Shown piece by piece: positions 20,291 to 30,129 of a stretch of DNA of 64,000 nt; the first letter of the stretch is position 1, and every line of letters begins with the position of its first letter. Below the pieces are notes generated by a model, which did not search any database, was not told where the DNA came from, and worked only from the letters and a program-made list of their open reading frames with translations. Origin of the DNA: Legionella quinlivanii (GTDB lineage Bacteria; Pseudomonadota; Gammaproteobacteria; Legionellales; Legionellaceae); contig NZ_UGOX01000001.1 in assembly GCF_900461555.1 (NCBI RefSeq), forward strand, positions 1,873,501 through 1,937,500, written 5' to 3'. The translations under genes and the position numbers were made by a program.

Positions 20291-20590
20291 CTACCTCAAT
20301 ACTGGAGCGCCTGCAGCTTTAACTTCTCCTTCGTTCTTTAAAGGTGCATAGTCACGCATATTTATCTCAAATTCACGGTATTTAAACCAGCTTTTCTGTT
20401 TTTTCCAGGGGATCCCAATCTCTTTATCAGCTGCTTTACACAAAGCATCATAATTCGCTGCCCCTAATGGTAATGCCTTATTCCCTTTATTAAACTTTAT
20501 CAACCAGTCGCTATTGATTGCTCCAGGATTCAAAGAACGCGTTTTTCTCATGTTTGATTTTATTAAGTTCTCCTGCTGCTCATTTATCAT
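20291..20590 (-). CDS. Hypothetical protein, 99 residues
   Basis: A small basic protein without signal peptide or membrane segment. The frame starts with ATG at 20590 but the ribosome site is poor (GTGATTGG). Visible features are a Lys/Arg-rich N-terminus (KSNMRKTRSLNPG) and an aromatic, basic middle (IPWKKQKSWFKYREFE). I do not recognise it. It is convergent with gltA and divergent from the LuxR-type gene. Confidence 0.55.
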   Translation of the reverse strand: MINEQQENLIKSNMRKTRSLNPGAINSDWLIKFNKGNKALPLGAANYDALCKAADKEIGIPWKKQKSWFKYREFEINMRDYAPLKNEGEVKAAGAPVLR

Positions 20591-20728
20591 CCAATCACAT
20601 GATTAACAATTGAACAATAGAATGTCGAAAAACGGACAGAAACAGAAACATGAGTTTAGGTATTGCTTTCTTTGTATTTATTTTACTCAATATGTATGTT
20701 ATTATTCTTCCAACATAAAGGAGTACCA

Positions 20729-21604
20729 ATGAATATTGATCATTTCTTACAGAATCCAAGTCTTGCTCATCATAATATTCTTCGAGAAATCTGTAATCCC
20801 CTTGAAGAATTGGGTGTTAATTTTTTTGGTTATACCGCCGTTAATGCGCAGGGAGAGGCATTTTGTCTAGGCTCCAAACCTGAATATGCATCCGAATATT
20901 TGCGATTAAATCATGCTCAGAACGATATCCACTACCATCATGCTAAAGAAAAAAATCAATTTGAATACTCTTTCTGGGATTATCTTGAAAAAGACAGTCA
21001 CACCCAATCGCTCTATCAAATGGCGGCATTATTTGATCAAAGCCACACATTGACAATATCATCACATGATTCACAGATGACGCACTGCTATCATTTCAGC
21101 GCGCCTCTTAATCAAACGGGCATTAACCAGATTTATCTTGAAAAAATGGATTCATTGCATGCCTTTATTGCCTATTTTAAAGATTGTCTGAAAATGATTC
21201 CGGAATTAACTTCAGTCTATCAATTACCTGTTAACATTGATATCGATCATGCTTCTGTAGGGAAAAAAGTCGTCAATATAAAAGCCGATCTAAGAACAAT
21301 GGAGCTTGAGCAAGTAGCGCAAAACAGCTTTGAGTGGACCAATAGCAACCATTATTTGCTGACATCCAAAGAGCGGGAATTATTACAATGGATTCGTTTA
21401 GGCAAATCAGCTGAATTAATTGCCGAAATCAAAGGAGTTTCTCGAAAAACGGTTGAGCGGCATGTAGCTTCCATTAAGGATAAATTTGAATGCTATACCA
21501 TGTATCAATTAGGGGAAAAAATAGCTCAATCGGGATTGGCTAGATTTCTATCATTATCTTGCCAGCAAAATAAAAACCTTCGAGGAGCTTTATCAACTGC
21601 CTGA
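20729..21604 (+). CDS. LuxR-family transcriptional regulator
   Basis: This 291-residue protein has a C-terminal LuxR-type helix-turn-helix (LTSKERELLQWIRLGKSAEL, then VSRKTVERHVASIKDKF) at about residues 227-285. The N-terminal 200 residues resemble the sensing half of orphan LuxR regulators but the ligand is unknown. There is no receiver Asp pocket, so it is not a classical response regulator. The ATG at 20729 has an excellent AAAGGAG site; a longer open frame upstream is not credible. Legionella genomes encode several such solo LuxR proteins that affect flagella and virulence; which one this is cannot be told from sequence alone. Confidence 0.85.
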   Translation: MNIDHFLQNPSLAHHNILREICNPLEELGVNFFGYTAVNAQGEAFCLGSKPEYASEYLRLNHAQNDIHYHHAKEKNQFEYSFWDYLEKDSHTQSLYQMAALFDQSHTLTISSHDSQMTHCYHFSAPLNQTGINQIYLEKMDSLHAFIAYFKDCLKMIPELTSVYQLPVNIDIDHASVGKKVVNIKADLRTMELEQVAQNSFEWTNSNHYLLTSKERELLQWIRLGKSAELIAEIKGVSRKTVERHVASIKDKFECYTMYQLGEKIAQSGLARFLSLSCQQNKNLRGALSTA

Positions 21605-21721
21605 ATAATTTGAATATTTTAATTATCATGCAAAAATTTTGCGGGTTTTTAGTGGCGTTTTTGAGCTAATAATGATAAATTGCGGAAATTAATTCCAGTT
21701 AGAATATTATTTGCCCAAAGC

Positions 21722-22978
21722 ATGAAAAGATTAATTTATTCTCTTATTTTATTGCTTGTCAGTATATCAGCAATCATTATTTTCAAGTTCCCGTCAAAGG
21801 AATCTGAACCACAAATTAAACCGCCAACAGTGACCCAGACTGAACCAGCACTTCCATTACCTTCCCCACTACAGCTTAAACCTGCTCTTTTTAGCCAGTT
21901 GCCGGGTTGGAAGGAAACAAAAATAAAAAAATCATTTATAGCCTTTCAGAAATCCTGCAAAACCTTTTTGAAACAGGATCCGCTTGCTGATGCAGGAAGC
22001 AATCAAATTCCTCTGAAAGTCAAGGATTGGCTGCCAGCCTGCAAAGCAGCAGAACATAAATCACAAATTTCAGAAAAACAAGCGCGCTCATTTTTCGAAA
22101 AATGGTTTAAGCCCTATGAGTTTTATCAGGAAAAATCCGTCGAAGGTTTGTTTACTGGTTATTATTTACCCTTGTTGCATGGCAGCCTTGCTAAAACAGA
22201 TGAGTTTAATGTGCCTATCTATGGGCTTCCTGACAATATTGTAACCGTTAATCCGGCCGATTTTGGTTATAACGGTATCAATCGTCGGCTCGTAGGCCGT
22301 GTAGTAAAGGGCAAACTGCTCCCATTTCATGTACGTAAAGAAATTAATGAGGGGGTACTGAAAGAGAATGCGCCGGTGCTGCTATGGGTGGATAGCCATA
22401 TTGATCGCCTCTACCTGGAAATTCAAGGTTCTGGAATAGTCAAGCTGCCAAACGGCGAAACTGTCTTTCTGGGATATGCAGGGGAGAACGGCGCCTCTTA
22501 CACCCCGGTGGGGCGTGTGTTGATAGAAAAAGGAATCCTGACTAAGGAAAATGCCTCAATGCAAAGCATTCGTGCTTATTTGGAGGCTCATCCAGAGGAA
22601 ATACTACCGATTACCAATCAAAATAAATCCTTTGTATTTTTCAAAAAACTAAAGGACAGCGCGGCTATGGGTGCGCAAGGCGTACAGCTTACCCCCGGCT
22701 ACTCTCTTGCTGTCGATCGTAAATGGATCCCGTTGGGAACACCGCTGTGGTTAGATACATCACGCCCTGCTCCCAATGCTTCATCACCGCAGACATTCCA
22801 GCGCCTTATGATTGCACAGGATACCGGCGGCGCCATTCGCGGCCAGGTCCGCGGGGATGTGTTTTGGGGAGAAGGAGAGGAAGCAACTTACACCGCGGGC
22901 TTAATGAGAAATCCAGGACATTACTGGTTATTTTTACCTCGGGAAGCGGCGGGGAAATTGCCGAAGCAATTTGATTGA
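21722..22978 (+). CDS. mltA: Membrane-bound lytic murein transglycosylase A
   Basis: This protein of about 418 residues cleaves the glycan strands of peptidoglycan. The conserved 3D/MltA core with the catalytic Asp is visible in IAQDTGGAIRGQVRGDVFWG near the C-terminus. The N-terminus is a single hydrophobic helix (SLILLLVSISAIIIF) with no lipobox cysteine, unlike the E. coli lipoprotein, so it is probably anchored by an uncleaved helix. The ATG at 21722 is preferred to a TTG 14 codons upstream; both have weak ribosome sites. Confidence 0.93.
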   Translation: MKRLIYSLILLLVSISAIIIFKFPSKESEPQIKPPTVTQTEPALPLPSPLQLKPALFSQLPGWKETKIKKSFIAFQKSCKTFLKQDPLADAGSNQIPLKVKDWLPACKAAEHKSQISEKQARSFFEKWFKPYEFYQEKSVEGLFTGYYLPLLHGSLAKTDEFNVPIYGLPDNIVTVNPADFGYNGINRRLVGRVVKGKLLPFHVRKEINEGVLKENAPVLLWVDSHIDRLYLEIQGSGIVKLPNGETVFLGYAGENGASYTPVGRVLIEKGILTKENASMQSIRAYLEAHPEEILPITNQNKSFVFFKKLKDSAAMGAQGVQLTPGYSLAVDRKWIPLGTPLWLDTSRPAPNASSPQTFQRLMIAQDTGGAIRGQVRGDVFWGEGEEATYTAGLMRNPGHYWLFLPREAAGKLPKQFD

Positions 22979-22988
22979 TTTAGAGGGT

Positions 22989-23143
22989 TTAAAATCAACC
23001 CTCACCCTAGCCCTCTCCCAAACTTGGGAGAGGGAATTCTTAATAATCCTCTCTCCCCTCAAAGAGAGAATTAAAGAGGGGGATTTTCTTAATGGTCCTC
23101 TCGCCCCTCAGGGGAGAGAGTTAGAGAGAGGGGGTTTTCTTAA
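22989..23143. repeat. Complex palindromic intergenic repeat, copy 1
   Basis: A 155-base element starts with a 32-base core (22989-23020) that recurs perfectly on the opposite strand at 48002-48033. It contains an internal hairpin (CCCTCTCCCAAacTTGGGAGAGGG) and two tandem units of about 45 bases (23048-23092 and 23097-23143), each ending in TTTTCTTAA. The second unit shares 19 bases (23111-23129) with 47928-47946. It fills the gap between mltA and the convergent deacetylase gene. It resembles REP/BIME-type dispersed elements. Confidence 0.8.
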
Positions 23144-23158
23144 CATAACAGGCACAAC

Positions 23159-23989
23159 TCATTGCTCCTTAAACAAACTCCTGACTACCCCGCTCACTTC
23201 ACCCGCAACGGGCATATTTTCCTGATTAATTATTTCATCAAGACTCACAATGCGATAGCCATTTTTCTGATACATATCAATAATATCTCCTAGAAAATGA
23301 CTATTAATCAGGTTGGCATGAATGAGTAATATTTGCTTGCTGCTTCCTGGGTGAAGCTTATTAGAGCGTGCTTCCGCTTTCAGTGTCTGTGCCCAGATAT
23401 AACTCAAATATCGTTTTTTCAGAGCCGGCAAACTTTGCGGGCGCAGACGATAAGGTATTGCGAAAAGCTGATTATTAAATATGAAGTCCTTGCTATCGAT
23501 AGTCACCGGAGCAATGGTATAGTTCTTCTCTGCCAGAAACTGATAAACCTTTTCCCGTTTTTCTCCCTTACTTTCAGCAAGATAAGGGTATCGAAAATAT
23601 TTGGGGCTGGTCATAATCCGTGACAGGATCTCATCTGCCTTATTGACGTCTTCAATGTATTTTTCAGTTGTCACACTGTTCAGACTACGATGGGAATAGG
23701 TGTGATTTCCTAATTGAAATCCCTGATTACGAAACTCCTCCAGAAGTTCCCATTGCCCCTTTTCTATACTACCGGCAATAATAAAACCGGTTGCCGGCAC
23801 CTTATGATCTACAAGGGCCTGTAAGATGGCCATAAATCGATCATGCTCTCGCTGCAACTTCTTTGGATCATTATTAGCGGAGCCCACAAAAGGCAAGTCA
23901 TCAATCGTTATCGCAATTTCTTTCCCGGCAGCCAAAAGATTGGAGCTGAACAATAGAAACATAGCCGCAACAATAGACTTAATGTTCAT
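23159..23989 (-). CDS. Secreted polysaccharide deacetylase (NodB-type)
   Basis: This 276-residue protein has a signal peptide (SIVAAMFLLFSSNLLAA) and a NodB-homology fold. The metal and catalytic motifs ITIDDLPF, GNHTYSHRSL and FRYPYL are present. Family members remove acyl groups from chitin, peptidoglycan or other glycans in the periplasm or outside; the substrate cannot be read here. An AAGGA site precedes the ATG. It is convergent with mltA, another cell-wall enzyme. Confidence 0.85.
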   Translation of the reverse strand: MNIKSIVAAMFLLFSSNLLAAGKEIAITIDDLPFVGSANNDPKKLQREHDRFMAILQALVDHKVPATGFIIAGSIEKGQWELLEEFRNQGFQLGNHTYSHRSLNSVTTEKYIEDVNKADEILSRIMTSPKYFRYPYLAESKGEKREKVYQFLAEKNYTIAPVTIDSKDFIFNNQLFAIPYRLRPQSLPALKKRYLSYIWAQTLKAEARSNKLHPGSSKQILLIHANLINSHFLGDIIDMYQKNGYRIVSLDEIINQENMPVAGEVSGVVRSLFKEQ

Positions 23990-24041
23990 AGATATCCTTG
24001 ATAAAACCAGCCAGTAATCCTGAGATGCAAAACCTGTGCCT

Positions 24042-25199
24042 TTAAACAGGCTCCAGTAAATCCGCTTCCCACAGACTATTTAGAAAAGAGATATCAGGGC
24101 TATTCGCGGAATAATCTGATAATTGGCTGGTAGACATAATCCGCTGACGGGCAATCAGTTTAACCAATTCTGGTGAAACATCCTGAATATTCCAACGCTC
24201 ACCATTAATAAATAATTCAAGATTAGGGGTTTCGTAATACGCAAAACGGCTGAAGGGATTTCGAGCCAGTTCTCTCGATTTTTTTAAATAATTGGCCAAT
24301 TTCCCCTTCTTCTTTTGCATTTCACAGGGAAGAAAAGCCTCCGCTTGCTCATCCAGGCCAGTAACAAATTTGCCAAACCACGAACTGAAAGCTTTATTGT
24401 CATCAATCAGAGTTTTAAGAAGATCTCTGGCTTGATCCACAGCTTGCTGTGGGATTTCAGCGCTATCTTTCAATGTTGACCAGTTGGGATCTTTATATAA
24501 TTGAGAAAAAATGGGAGTATCCCAGCAATGTTGGCTGAAACTATCCCATAACTCCCTGGCCTGATAACTTCGATAGCCAAATGAATAGGTCATACATTCT
24601 TCTGAAAGCGATATGCCATTATGAGCGACATGTGGCGGAAGATATAGCATATCTCCCTCTTCCAGAATATATTCCTCTTCCACTTCAAACTGGCTCATTA
24701 TACGCAGTTCAAGATCGGGCAGATAATTATCGGGCTGACAGTTTTGAGTTGTTAATAACCACCGCCTGCGCCCCTTGGCCTGAAGCAGAAACACATCATA
24801 ATTATCATAATGCGGACCAACCCCGCCATGCTCTGTCGCATAACTAATCATGACGTCATCGATCCGCCACTGGGGTAAAAAATTAAATGCGTCGAGAAGT
24901 TTGGCGACCTCTGGAACAAATCGATCGACGGCCTGGACCAGTAAGGTCCAATGAGAGACCGGCAGTTTTTTAAAATCACCAGCGGAAAATGGTCCTCTTT
25001 TTAAATGCCAGTGCGGCGTCTTCCCAGGTGTCTGCCAGACGAGACGGCTTTCGATCTCTTCCTCCATCGCTAATCCAGCTAACTCGTCCCCGCTGAGAGG
25101 ACTGTTAAATAGGCCAAAAGCCTGACGAAAAATGAATGGCTTTTGTTGCCAATAGTTTTCCAGGAATTCATTTTTCTCTATCGCGTCAAAAATTTTCAT
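24042..25199 (-). CDS. roxA: Ribosomal protein uL16 arginine hydroxylase
   Basis: This 385-residue JmjC/cupin-4 oxygenase belongs to the RoxA (YcfD) family, which hydroxylates an arginine of ribosomal protein L16 using Fe(II) and 2-oxoglutarate. The iron facial triad is visible as HYDNYDVF (HxD) and the distal His in PPHVAHNGIS. The C-terminal winged-helix-like region is complete and the length matches the family (about 373 in E. coli). Confidence 0.9.
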   Translation of the reverse strand: MKIFDAIEKNEFLENYWQQKPFIFRQAFGLFNSPLSGDELAGLAMEEEIESRLVWQTPGKTPHWHLKRGPFSAGDFKKLPVSHWTLLVQAVDRFVPEVAKLLDAFNFLPQWRIDDVMISYATEHGGVGPHYDNYDVFLLQAKGRRRWLLTTQNCQPDNYLPDLELRIMSQFEVEEEYILEEGDMLYLPPHVAHNGISLSEECMTYSFGYRSYQARELWDSFSQHCWDTPIFSQLYKDPNWSTLKDSAEIPQQAVDQARDLLKTLIDDNKAFSSWFGKFVTGLDEQAEAFLPCEMQKKKGKLANYLKKSRELARNPFSRFAYYETPNLELFINGERWNIQDVSPELVKLIARQRIMSTSQLSDYSANSPDISFLNSLWEADLLEPV

Positions 25200-25295
25200 A
25201 TAAAGCTCGATCTAGTGTTTAGCTGAATACATCCGGCAAGAAATTACCAACGGGGCTATAATTTTAATGGCACCATGTGATTTAGGGAGTGAAAA

Positions 25296-25649
25296 ATGAA
25301 TCATTATATTGCAAGGATAAGAAAAATGCTGCCTGCCCTGTTAGTTTTATTAATGACTTTTGGATCCATTCAATCTGTACAAGCCCAAACTACTCCCAAT
25401 AACCCACAAACTACTCTGGCAGGACAACAACTCGCTTACTATTATGGAGGACACTGGTATCGATATCCCGGAAATTATTATGGCCCCGGCTACATTTACT
25501 ATGGCCCCCGTTATTATAATCGAATCTATTATCCTAAACACTATTATCGAAATTATTGGTCAGGATGGCGCCCATATGGCCATTGCCGGCAGACCTGTCT
25601 AATTAATCAGTGGAATGGACAAGTTATAAAATGCGTCAGACGTTGTTAG
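25296..25649 (+). CDS. Tyr/Gly-rich small secreted protein
   Basis: This 117-residue protein has a clear signal peptide (ALLVLLMTFGSIQSVQA) and a mature part dominated by Tyr, Gly, Arg, Trp and His. A C-terminal tail has four cysteines (HCRQTCL and KCVRRC), spaced for two disulfides. GGGAG precedes the ATG. It resembles YXY-repeat secreted proteins of no known function. Composition suggests a surface-associated or metal/aromatic-stacking protein, but that is inference. Confidence 0.8.
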   Translation: MNHYIARIRKMLPALLVLLMTFGSIQSVQAQTTPNNPQTTLAGQQLAYYYGGHWYRYPGNYYGPGYIYYGPRYYNRIYYPKHYYRNYWSGWRPYGHCRQTCLINQWNGQVIKCVRRC

Positions 25650-25725
25650 TTTATGGGCTGGTTCGCCTGAAGAGGCCTACACAGATTCAAATGGGTCATT
25701 ACCGCGCGGATTGGCAAACAACCTC

Positions 25726-25822
25726 GCGTCTTTGCGAACAAAGTGAAGCAGTCCAAATCGAAACCTGAACAAGGTAAGGAGGTGGATTGCCTCGCTAAGG
25801 CTCGTGCAAAGACGGTTTTTTT
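25726..25822. repeat. Inverted-repeat element with terminal T-run
   Basis: Two imperfect inverted arms (25726-25755, containing GTCTTTGCGAA and GCAGTCCA; 25783-25815, containing TGGATTGCC and GCAAAGAC) surround a 27-base spacer and are followed by seven T. The arm motif GCAATCCA with TTTGCGA recalls a palindromic repeat common in bacterial intergenic DNA. It could also terminate the upstream Tyr-rich gene. The rest of the roughly 300-base gap 25650-25949 holds no credible gene. Confidence 0.65.
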
Positions 25823-25949
25823 ATGCACCTATCTTCATTTACACACCAACACCATTGTGTGCTCGCGGGCTATGAACAACAGGTGTGAATACTTCAAATC
25901 TTGAAGATCGTAGCGTCCTCTCGAGAACTCCAGACTTATCTTATTTTCA

Positions 25950-27080
25950 TCAGGCAAAAAAATCAACAATCCCTTTTGTCTGTCTCGTTACAACACTAGC
26001 CTCTTCTTCCTGATTTTGAAAAAGAGCCTCATCGGGTTGATGAGCAGTCTGCGAACGCGAGCGTCGATCGCCGGTTTCAATATTCACTTCGGACAGCTGT
26101 AAACCCTGACTCATTAGCATTTCCCTTAATCGCGGAATCGATTGCTCAATTAAGTCCTGAACCTGCAGACTATGAGTATTGAAATCTATTTTTGCCGTTT
26201 CCTCCGATAAATGAATTTTAACTTCTACCGGTCCAAGCTCTACAGGATTAAGCTTAATGACGGCCTGATTAATTTTATGTTGACCTAACCATGTGACGCG
26301 TGCATTGAAATCATCTTGCCAGCCCCCTTCATTCACTTCAGACGAAATCTCAAACCTGTTAGCGGCACTTGCTGATGTTTTGCTTTCTGAATGAGACGAT
26401 GCGAAATCTGGCTTGATTACTCTAAGAGGAATTTCTTTTATATCCGCATTAAGGTTTTTTTGAGGATCAATCGATTGATCTTCACTTCCTGAATCAACCT
26501 GGATGATTTGATTAGTTAATACCTCAATCTCGATTGTCTGCTCTGATTTTTCCTCTACATCAATGGGTGCAAATTCAATATCAGCCGCCACTTTTTGCGG
26601 TTGATTATTGTTCTCAGGAGGACTCAGGCTGCGATTTTGCATATGATTTATAAATGATTTGTCTGAAACAGGCGGTGAAAAAGACAAATGTTCCTCAGCG
26701 GGTTTTCCCCCTGCTTCTACTTCCTGAATAGTCAGGGTTTCATTATGAATGGCATTTAGCCAGGCCAGTGCTGGATTATCAGGCAGCTCTTTATCATCAT
26801 CCTCACTTTCAGGCTCCACAGATTTTGGATTATCGAGAGGCAATTCAAGCACCTCTTTGGGGTTTGAATCGGGAGAAGGCTCTTGTTCGACCGGAAGGCT
26901 TATCTCATCTTCAACAGGTTTAGTCTCAGGAATAGGGCCTTCAGATAAATAGTCAGTAATTAATTCTAAAAAGTAATTGCTGATGTCAGTGGCTTCAGCG
27001 TTACCATCCCCACTGGCCTCAAGAGGAGGGATGTCATCGGGTACCATAAAAAAGGGGTCTGGGGGAATCTGATTAATCAT
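25950..27080 (-). CDS. fliK: Flagellar hook-length control protein FliK-like
   Basis: This protein of about 376 residues has a long acidic, low-complexity, Pro/Glu/Ser-rich N-terminal part. A C-terminal Flg_hook domain (about residues 265-350) carries the signature KLNPVELGPVEVKIHLSEE. FliK is exported by the flagellar apparatus and sets hook length. The ATG at 27080 has an AGGA site nine bases upstream. No other flagellar gene is adjacent, as is often so for fliK in Legionella. The N-terminal region is poorly conserved in the family, so identity rests on the C-terminal domain. Confidence 0.8.
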   Translation of the reverse strand: MINQIPPDPFFMVPDDIPPLEASGDGNAEATDISNYFLELITDYLSEGPIPETKPVEDEISLPVEQEPSPDSNPKEVLELPLDNPKSVEPESEDDDKELPDNPALAWLNAIHNETLTIQEVEAGGKPAEEHLSFSPPVSDKSFINHMQNRSLSPPENNNQPQKVAADIEFAPIDVEEKSEQTIEIEVLTNQIIQVDSGSEDQSIDPQKNLNADIKEIPLRVIKPDFASSHSESKTSASAANRFEISSEVNEGGWQDDFNARVTWLGQHKINQAVIKLNPVELGPVEVKIHLSEETAKIDFNTHSLQVQDLIEQSIPRLREMLMSQGLQLSEVNIETGDRRSRSQTAHQPDEALFQNQEEEASVVTRQTKGIVDFFA

Positions 27081-27250
27081 GAATGACATCCTGGTTGTCA
27101 TAAACATCGGGTATTTACTTATTAATAGCAAATATCTTTTATTATTGAAAATAAGTTTTTTATTCTGCCTGGATACAAGCCTTATTGTTTTCGATGAAAA
27201 GCTTGAATTTTTAGGCTATGATTAGCGTTTTTGAACTCTGGAGTGGATTT

Positions 27251-29926
27251 ATGATAGTTGGACAAGATAGTCTTTCAACTCGCAGTCAATTAGAGGTCGA
27301 TGGTAAAACCTACCATTATTACAGCTTGAAAGAAGCTGAAAACAAGCACTTTAAGGGGATTAACCGCCTGCCCTACTCTCTAAAAGTATTATTTGAAAAT
27401 CTGCTCCGTTTTGAGGATGGAACTACTGTTTCTGTCGAGGATATTAGAGCATTGGCCGATTGGTTGAATACTAAAACCTCACAGCATGAAATTGCTTATA
27501 GACCAGCGCGTGTTCTGATGCAGGACTTTACCGGTGTTCCCGCTGTAGTGGATTTGGCAGCCATGCGTGCTGCTCTCGAAAAAATGGGCGGAAGTGCCAG
27601 CAAAATCTCCCCGCTTTCTCCAGTCGATTTAGTCATTGACCATTCTGTGATGGTTGACAAATTTGCCACGGCCGATGCCCTGACTATCAACACCGAGATA
27701 GAAATTCAGCGAAATAAAGAGCGTTATGAATTCCTACGCTGGGGGCAGAAAGCATTCGCCAATTTCCAGGTCGTGCCTCCTGGTACCGGAATCTGCCATC
27801 AGGTCAATCTTGAGTATTTGGGAAAAACGGTTTGGACCAGCGAGTACAATGGCCATCTCTATGCTTATCCAGATACTCTGGTAGGTACTGATTCTCATAC
27901 CACCATGATCAACGGGTTAGGTGTCCTTGGCTGGGGAGTGGGCGGGATTGAAGCGGAGGCCGCCATGTTAGGCCAGCCAGTTTCCATGCTTATTCCAGAG
28001 GTGATCGGTTTTAAATTGACAGGTCAGCTGCGCGAAGGTATCACTGCAACTGACCTGGTGCTTACAGTAACTCAAATGCTGCGTAAAAAAGGGGTGGTCG
28101 GCAAATTTGTCGAGTTCTATGGAACAGGTCTTGCTGCTTTACCCTTGGCAGATCGAGCGACTATTTCCAATATGGCACCTGAGTACGGCGCCACCTGCGG
28201 CTTTTTTCCTGTCGACAAAGAAACCTTGCGCTATCTTGAATTAACTGGCCGAGACGAACATCGTATTAAGCTGGTTGAAGCCTATTGCAAGGCACAGGGC
28301 ATGTGGTATGACCAAAACACGCCTGATCCGGAATTTACAGATACTCTAAGCCTTGACCTGTCAACTGTTGAACCCTCCCTGGCTGGCCCCAAAAGACCGC
28401 AGGATAAGGTCAATCTAGCTACCCTTCCTGGTGAATTTGACAGTTTCCTTACTCAGTCAGGAAAAGCACACGAAAAACAGAAAGAATTCCCGGTCAAAGG
28501 CAATTCATTCAAATTACGCCATGGTGATGTGGTGATTGCAGCAATCACCAGTTGCACCAATACCTCCAATCCCAGTGTCTTAATGGCTGCAGGATTAGTT
28601 GCCAAAAAAGCCGTTGAAAAAGGCCTGGTTCGTAAACCCTGGGTTAAATCCTCTCTGGCTCCAGGCTCCAAGGTGGTAACTGATTATCTGAAACATGCCG
28701 GATTACAGCCTTATCTTGATCAGTTAGGCTTCAATCTGGTGGGTTACGGCTGTACAACATGTATCGGTAACTCAGGCCCTCTGCCTGATGCCATTGCTGA
28801 AAGCGTCAGTGAGAACGACCTGATTGTCTGCTCTGTGCTGTCAGGAAATCGTAACTTTGAAGGCCGTGTACATCCCCAGGTTCGAGCAAACTGGCTAGCC
28901 TCACCGCCATTGGTAGTGGTTTATGCTCTAACCGGCACAACCAGCATTGACTTAAATGTTGAGCCTGTCGGTAAAGACGCTTCTGGTAAAGAAATCTATC
29001 TAAAAGATATCTGGCCAAGCAATGAAGAAGTGGCTGCAGAAGTTAATAAGGTAACTGGCGCCATGTTTAGAAAAGAATATGCCGAAGTCTTCCAGGGTGA
29101 TACGCACTGGCAAGCCATTAAAACCAGTAGTGGAACGACTTATGAATGGGATTCTAACTCTACTTATATTCAGCATCCGCCATTCTTTGATAACTTGCCA
29201 AAACAGCCCGCGCCGATTAAATCTATTGAAAGTGCCTATATTCTGGCTTTGCTGGGCGATTCGATTACCACGGATCATATCTCTCCAGCAGGCTCTATCA
29301 AAGCAAATTCGCCCGCAGGTTTGTATCTGAAATCCAAAGGAGTCAGTGAAGCTGACTTTAACTCCTATGGTTCAAGAAGGGGTAATCATGAAGTCATGAT
29401 GCGAGGTACTTTTGCCAACATCAGAATCCGTAACGAAATGACTCCTGAAGTAGAAGGCGGCGTTACCCGCTACATTCCATCGGGTGAAACAATGTCCATT
29501 TACGATGCTTCAATGAAATATCAGGCGAATGGTAACCCGCTGGTAGTAATTGCCGGAAAAGAATATGGCACAGGATCTTCAAGAGACTGGGCGGCTAAAG
29601 GAACCAATCTATTGGGTGTAAAAGCGGTCATTACAGAAAGTTTTGAACGTATCCATCGCTCCAATCTGATTGGCATGGGTATTCTCCCTCTGCAGTTCGA
29701 AGAAGGGACAAACAGAAAATCACTTCAATTGACAGGCGATGAGCGCATTAGCATTGCGGTGGATGATTCTTTGAAACCTGGCGCCCGCCTTACCCTGCAG
29801 ATTGAGAGAAGCAATGGTAAGAAAGAAGAGGTAAAAGTGCTTTGCAGAATCGATACAGTCAATGAGCTGGAATACTACCGTCATGGCGGTATTTTGCAAT
29901 ATGTGTTGAGAAATCTCGCTCAATAA
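27251..29926 (+). CDS. acnA: Aconitate hydratase A
   Basis: This 891-residue enzyme has the length of E. coli AcnA. It interconverts citrate and isocitrate through a 4Fe-4S cluster whose cysteine ligands are seen in [10 protein letters not shown] and [12 protein letters not shown]. In Legionella the aconitase has been described as a major iron-containing protein. The ATG at 27251 has a GGAG site; the frame is open 11 codons upstream without support. It is monocistronic, with a structured spacer on its 3' side. Confidence 0.98.
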   Translation: MIVGQDSLSTRSQLEVDGKTYHYYSLKEAENKHFKGINRLPYSLKVLFENLLRFEDGTTVSVEDIRALADWLNTKTSQHEIAYRPARVLMQDFTGVPAVVDLAAMRAALEKMGGSASKISPLSPVDLVIDHSVMVDKFATADALTINTEIEIQRNKERYEFLRWGQKAFANFQVVPPGTGICHQVNLEYLGKTVWTSEYNGHLYAYPDTLVGTDSHTTMINGLGVLGWGVGGIEAEAAMLGQPVSMLIPEVIGFKLTGQLREGITATDLVLTVTQMLRKKGVVGKFVEFYGTGLAALPLADRATISNMAPEYGATCGFFPVDKETLRYLELTGRDEHRIKLVEAYCKAQGMWYDQNTPDPEFTDTLSLDLSTVEPSLAGPKRPQDKVNLATLPGEFDSFLTQSGKAHEKQKEFPVKGNSFKLRHGDVVIAAITSCTNTSNPSVLMAAGLVAKKAVEKGLVRKPWVKSSLAPGSKVVTDYLKHAGLQPYLDQLGFNLVGYGCTTCIGNSGPLPDAIAESVSENDLIVCSVLSGNRNFEGRVHPQVRANWLASPPLVVVYALTGTTSIDLNVEPVGKDASGKEIYLKDIWPSNEEVAAEVNKVTGAMFRKEYAEVFQGDTHWQAIKTSSGTTYEWDSNSTYIQHPPFFDNLPKQPAPIKSIESAYILALLGDSITTDHISPAGSIKANSPAGLYLKSKGVSEADFNSYGSRRGNHEVMMRGTFANIRIRNEMTPEVEGGVTRYIPSGETMSIYDASMKYQANGNPLVVIAGKEYGTGSSRDWAAKGTNLLGVKAVITESFERIHRSNLIGMGILPLQFEEGTNRKSLQLTGDERISIAVDDSLKPGARLTLQIERSNGKKEEVKVLCRIDTVNELEYYRHGGILQYVLRNLAQ

Positions 29927-29950
29927 GAGTACGTAGGGAGTAGTGGTTAA

Positions 29951-30031
29951 GGCCTAAAGGCAGTGCCATTAGGCCCTTGGCCCAACATTGAACTCTGCGG
30001 TGGTTCAACCCCTTTTTTTGGGCCAAGGGCC
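29951..30031. repeat. Nested inverted repeats after acnA
   Basis: A 14-base perfect inverted repeat (GGCCCTTGGCCCAA at 29972-29985 and its complement at 30018-30031) encloses a smaller one (TTGAAC/GTTCAA) and a T-run of seven. A second hairpin (GGCCTAA/TTAGGCC, 29951-29975) overlaps the left arm, so the two structures exclude each other. The element lies in the acnA-transporter spacer and may terminate acnA or be a dispersed palindrome. Confidence 0.65.
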
Positions 30032-30129
30032 CAAACTACAATAATTACTGTCTAAGATTTAACAGGCCTTCATTGATTTTGTTCATATTAACTGCTAAAT
30101 TTCGCTGTTACTTGCGAAAAGGGCTTTAA

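Noticed and set aside
22989..23143. CRISPR array, because of repeated units
   Set aside because: There are only two diverged units with no spacers between them and no cas genes; a palindromic intergenic repeat explains it.
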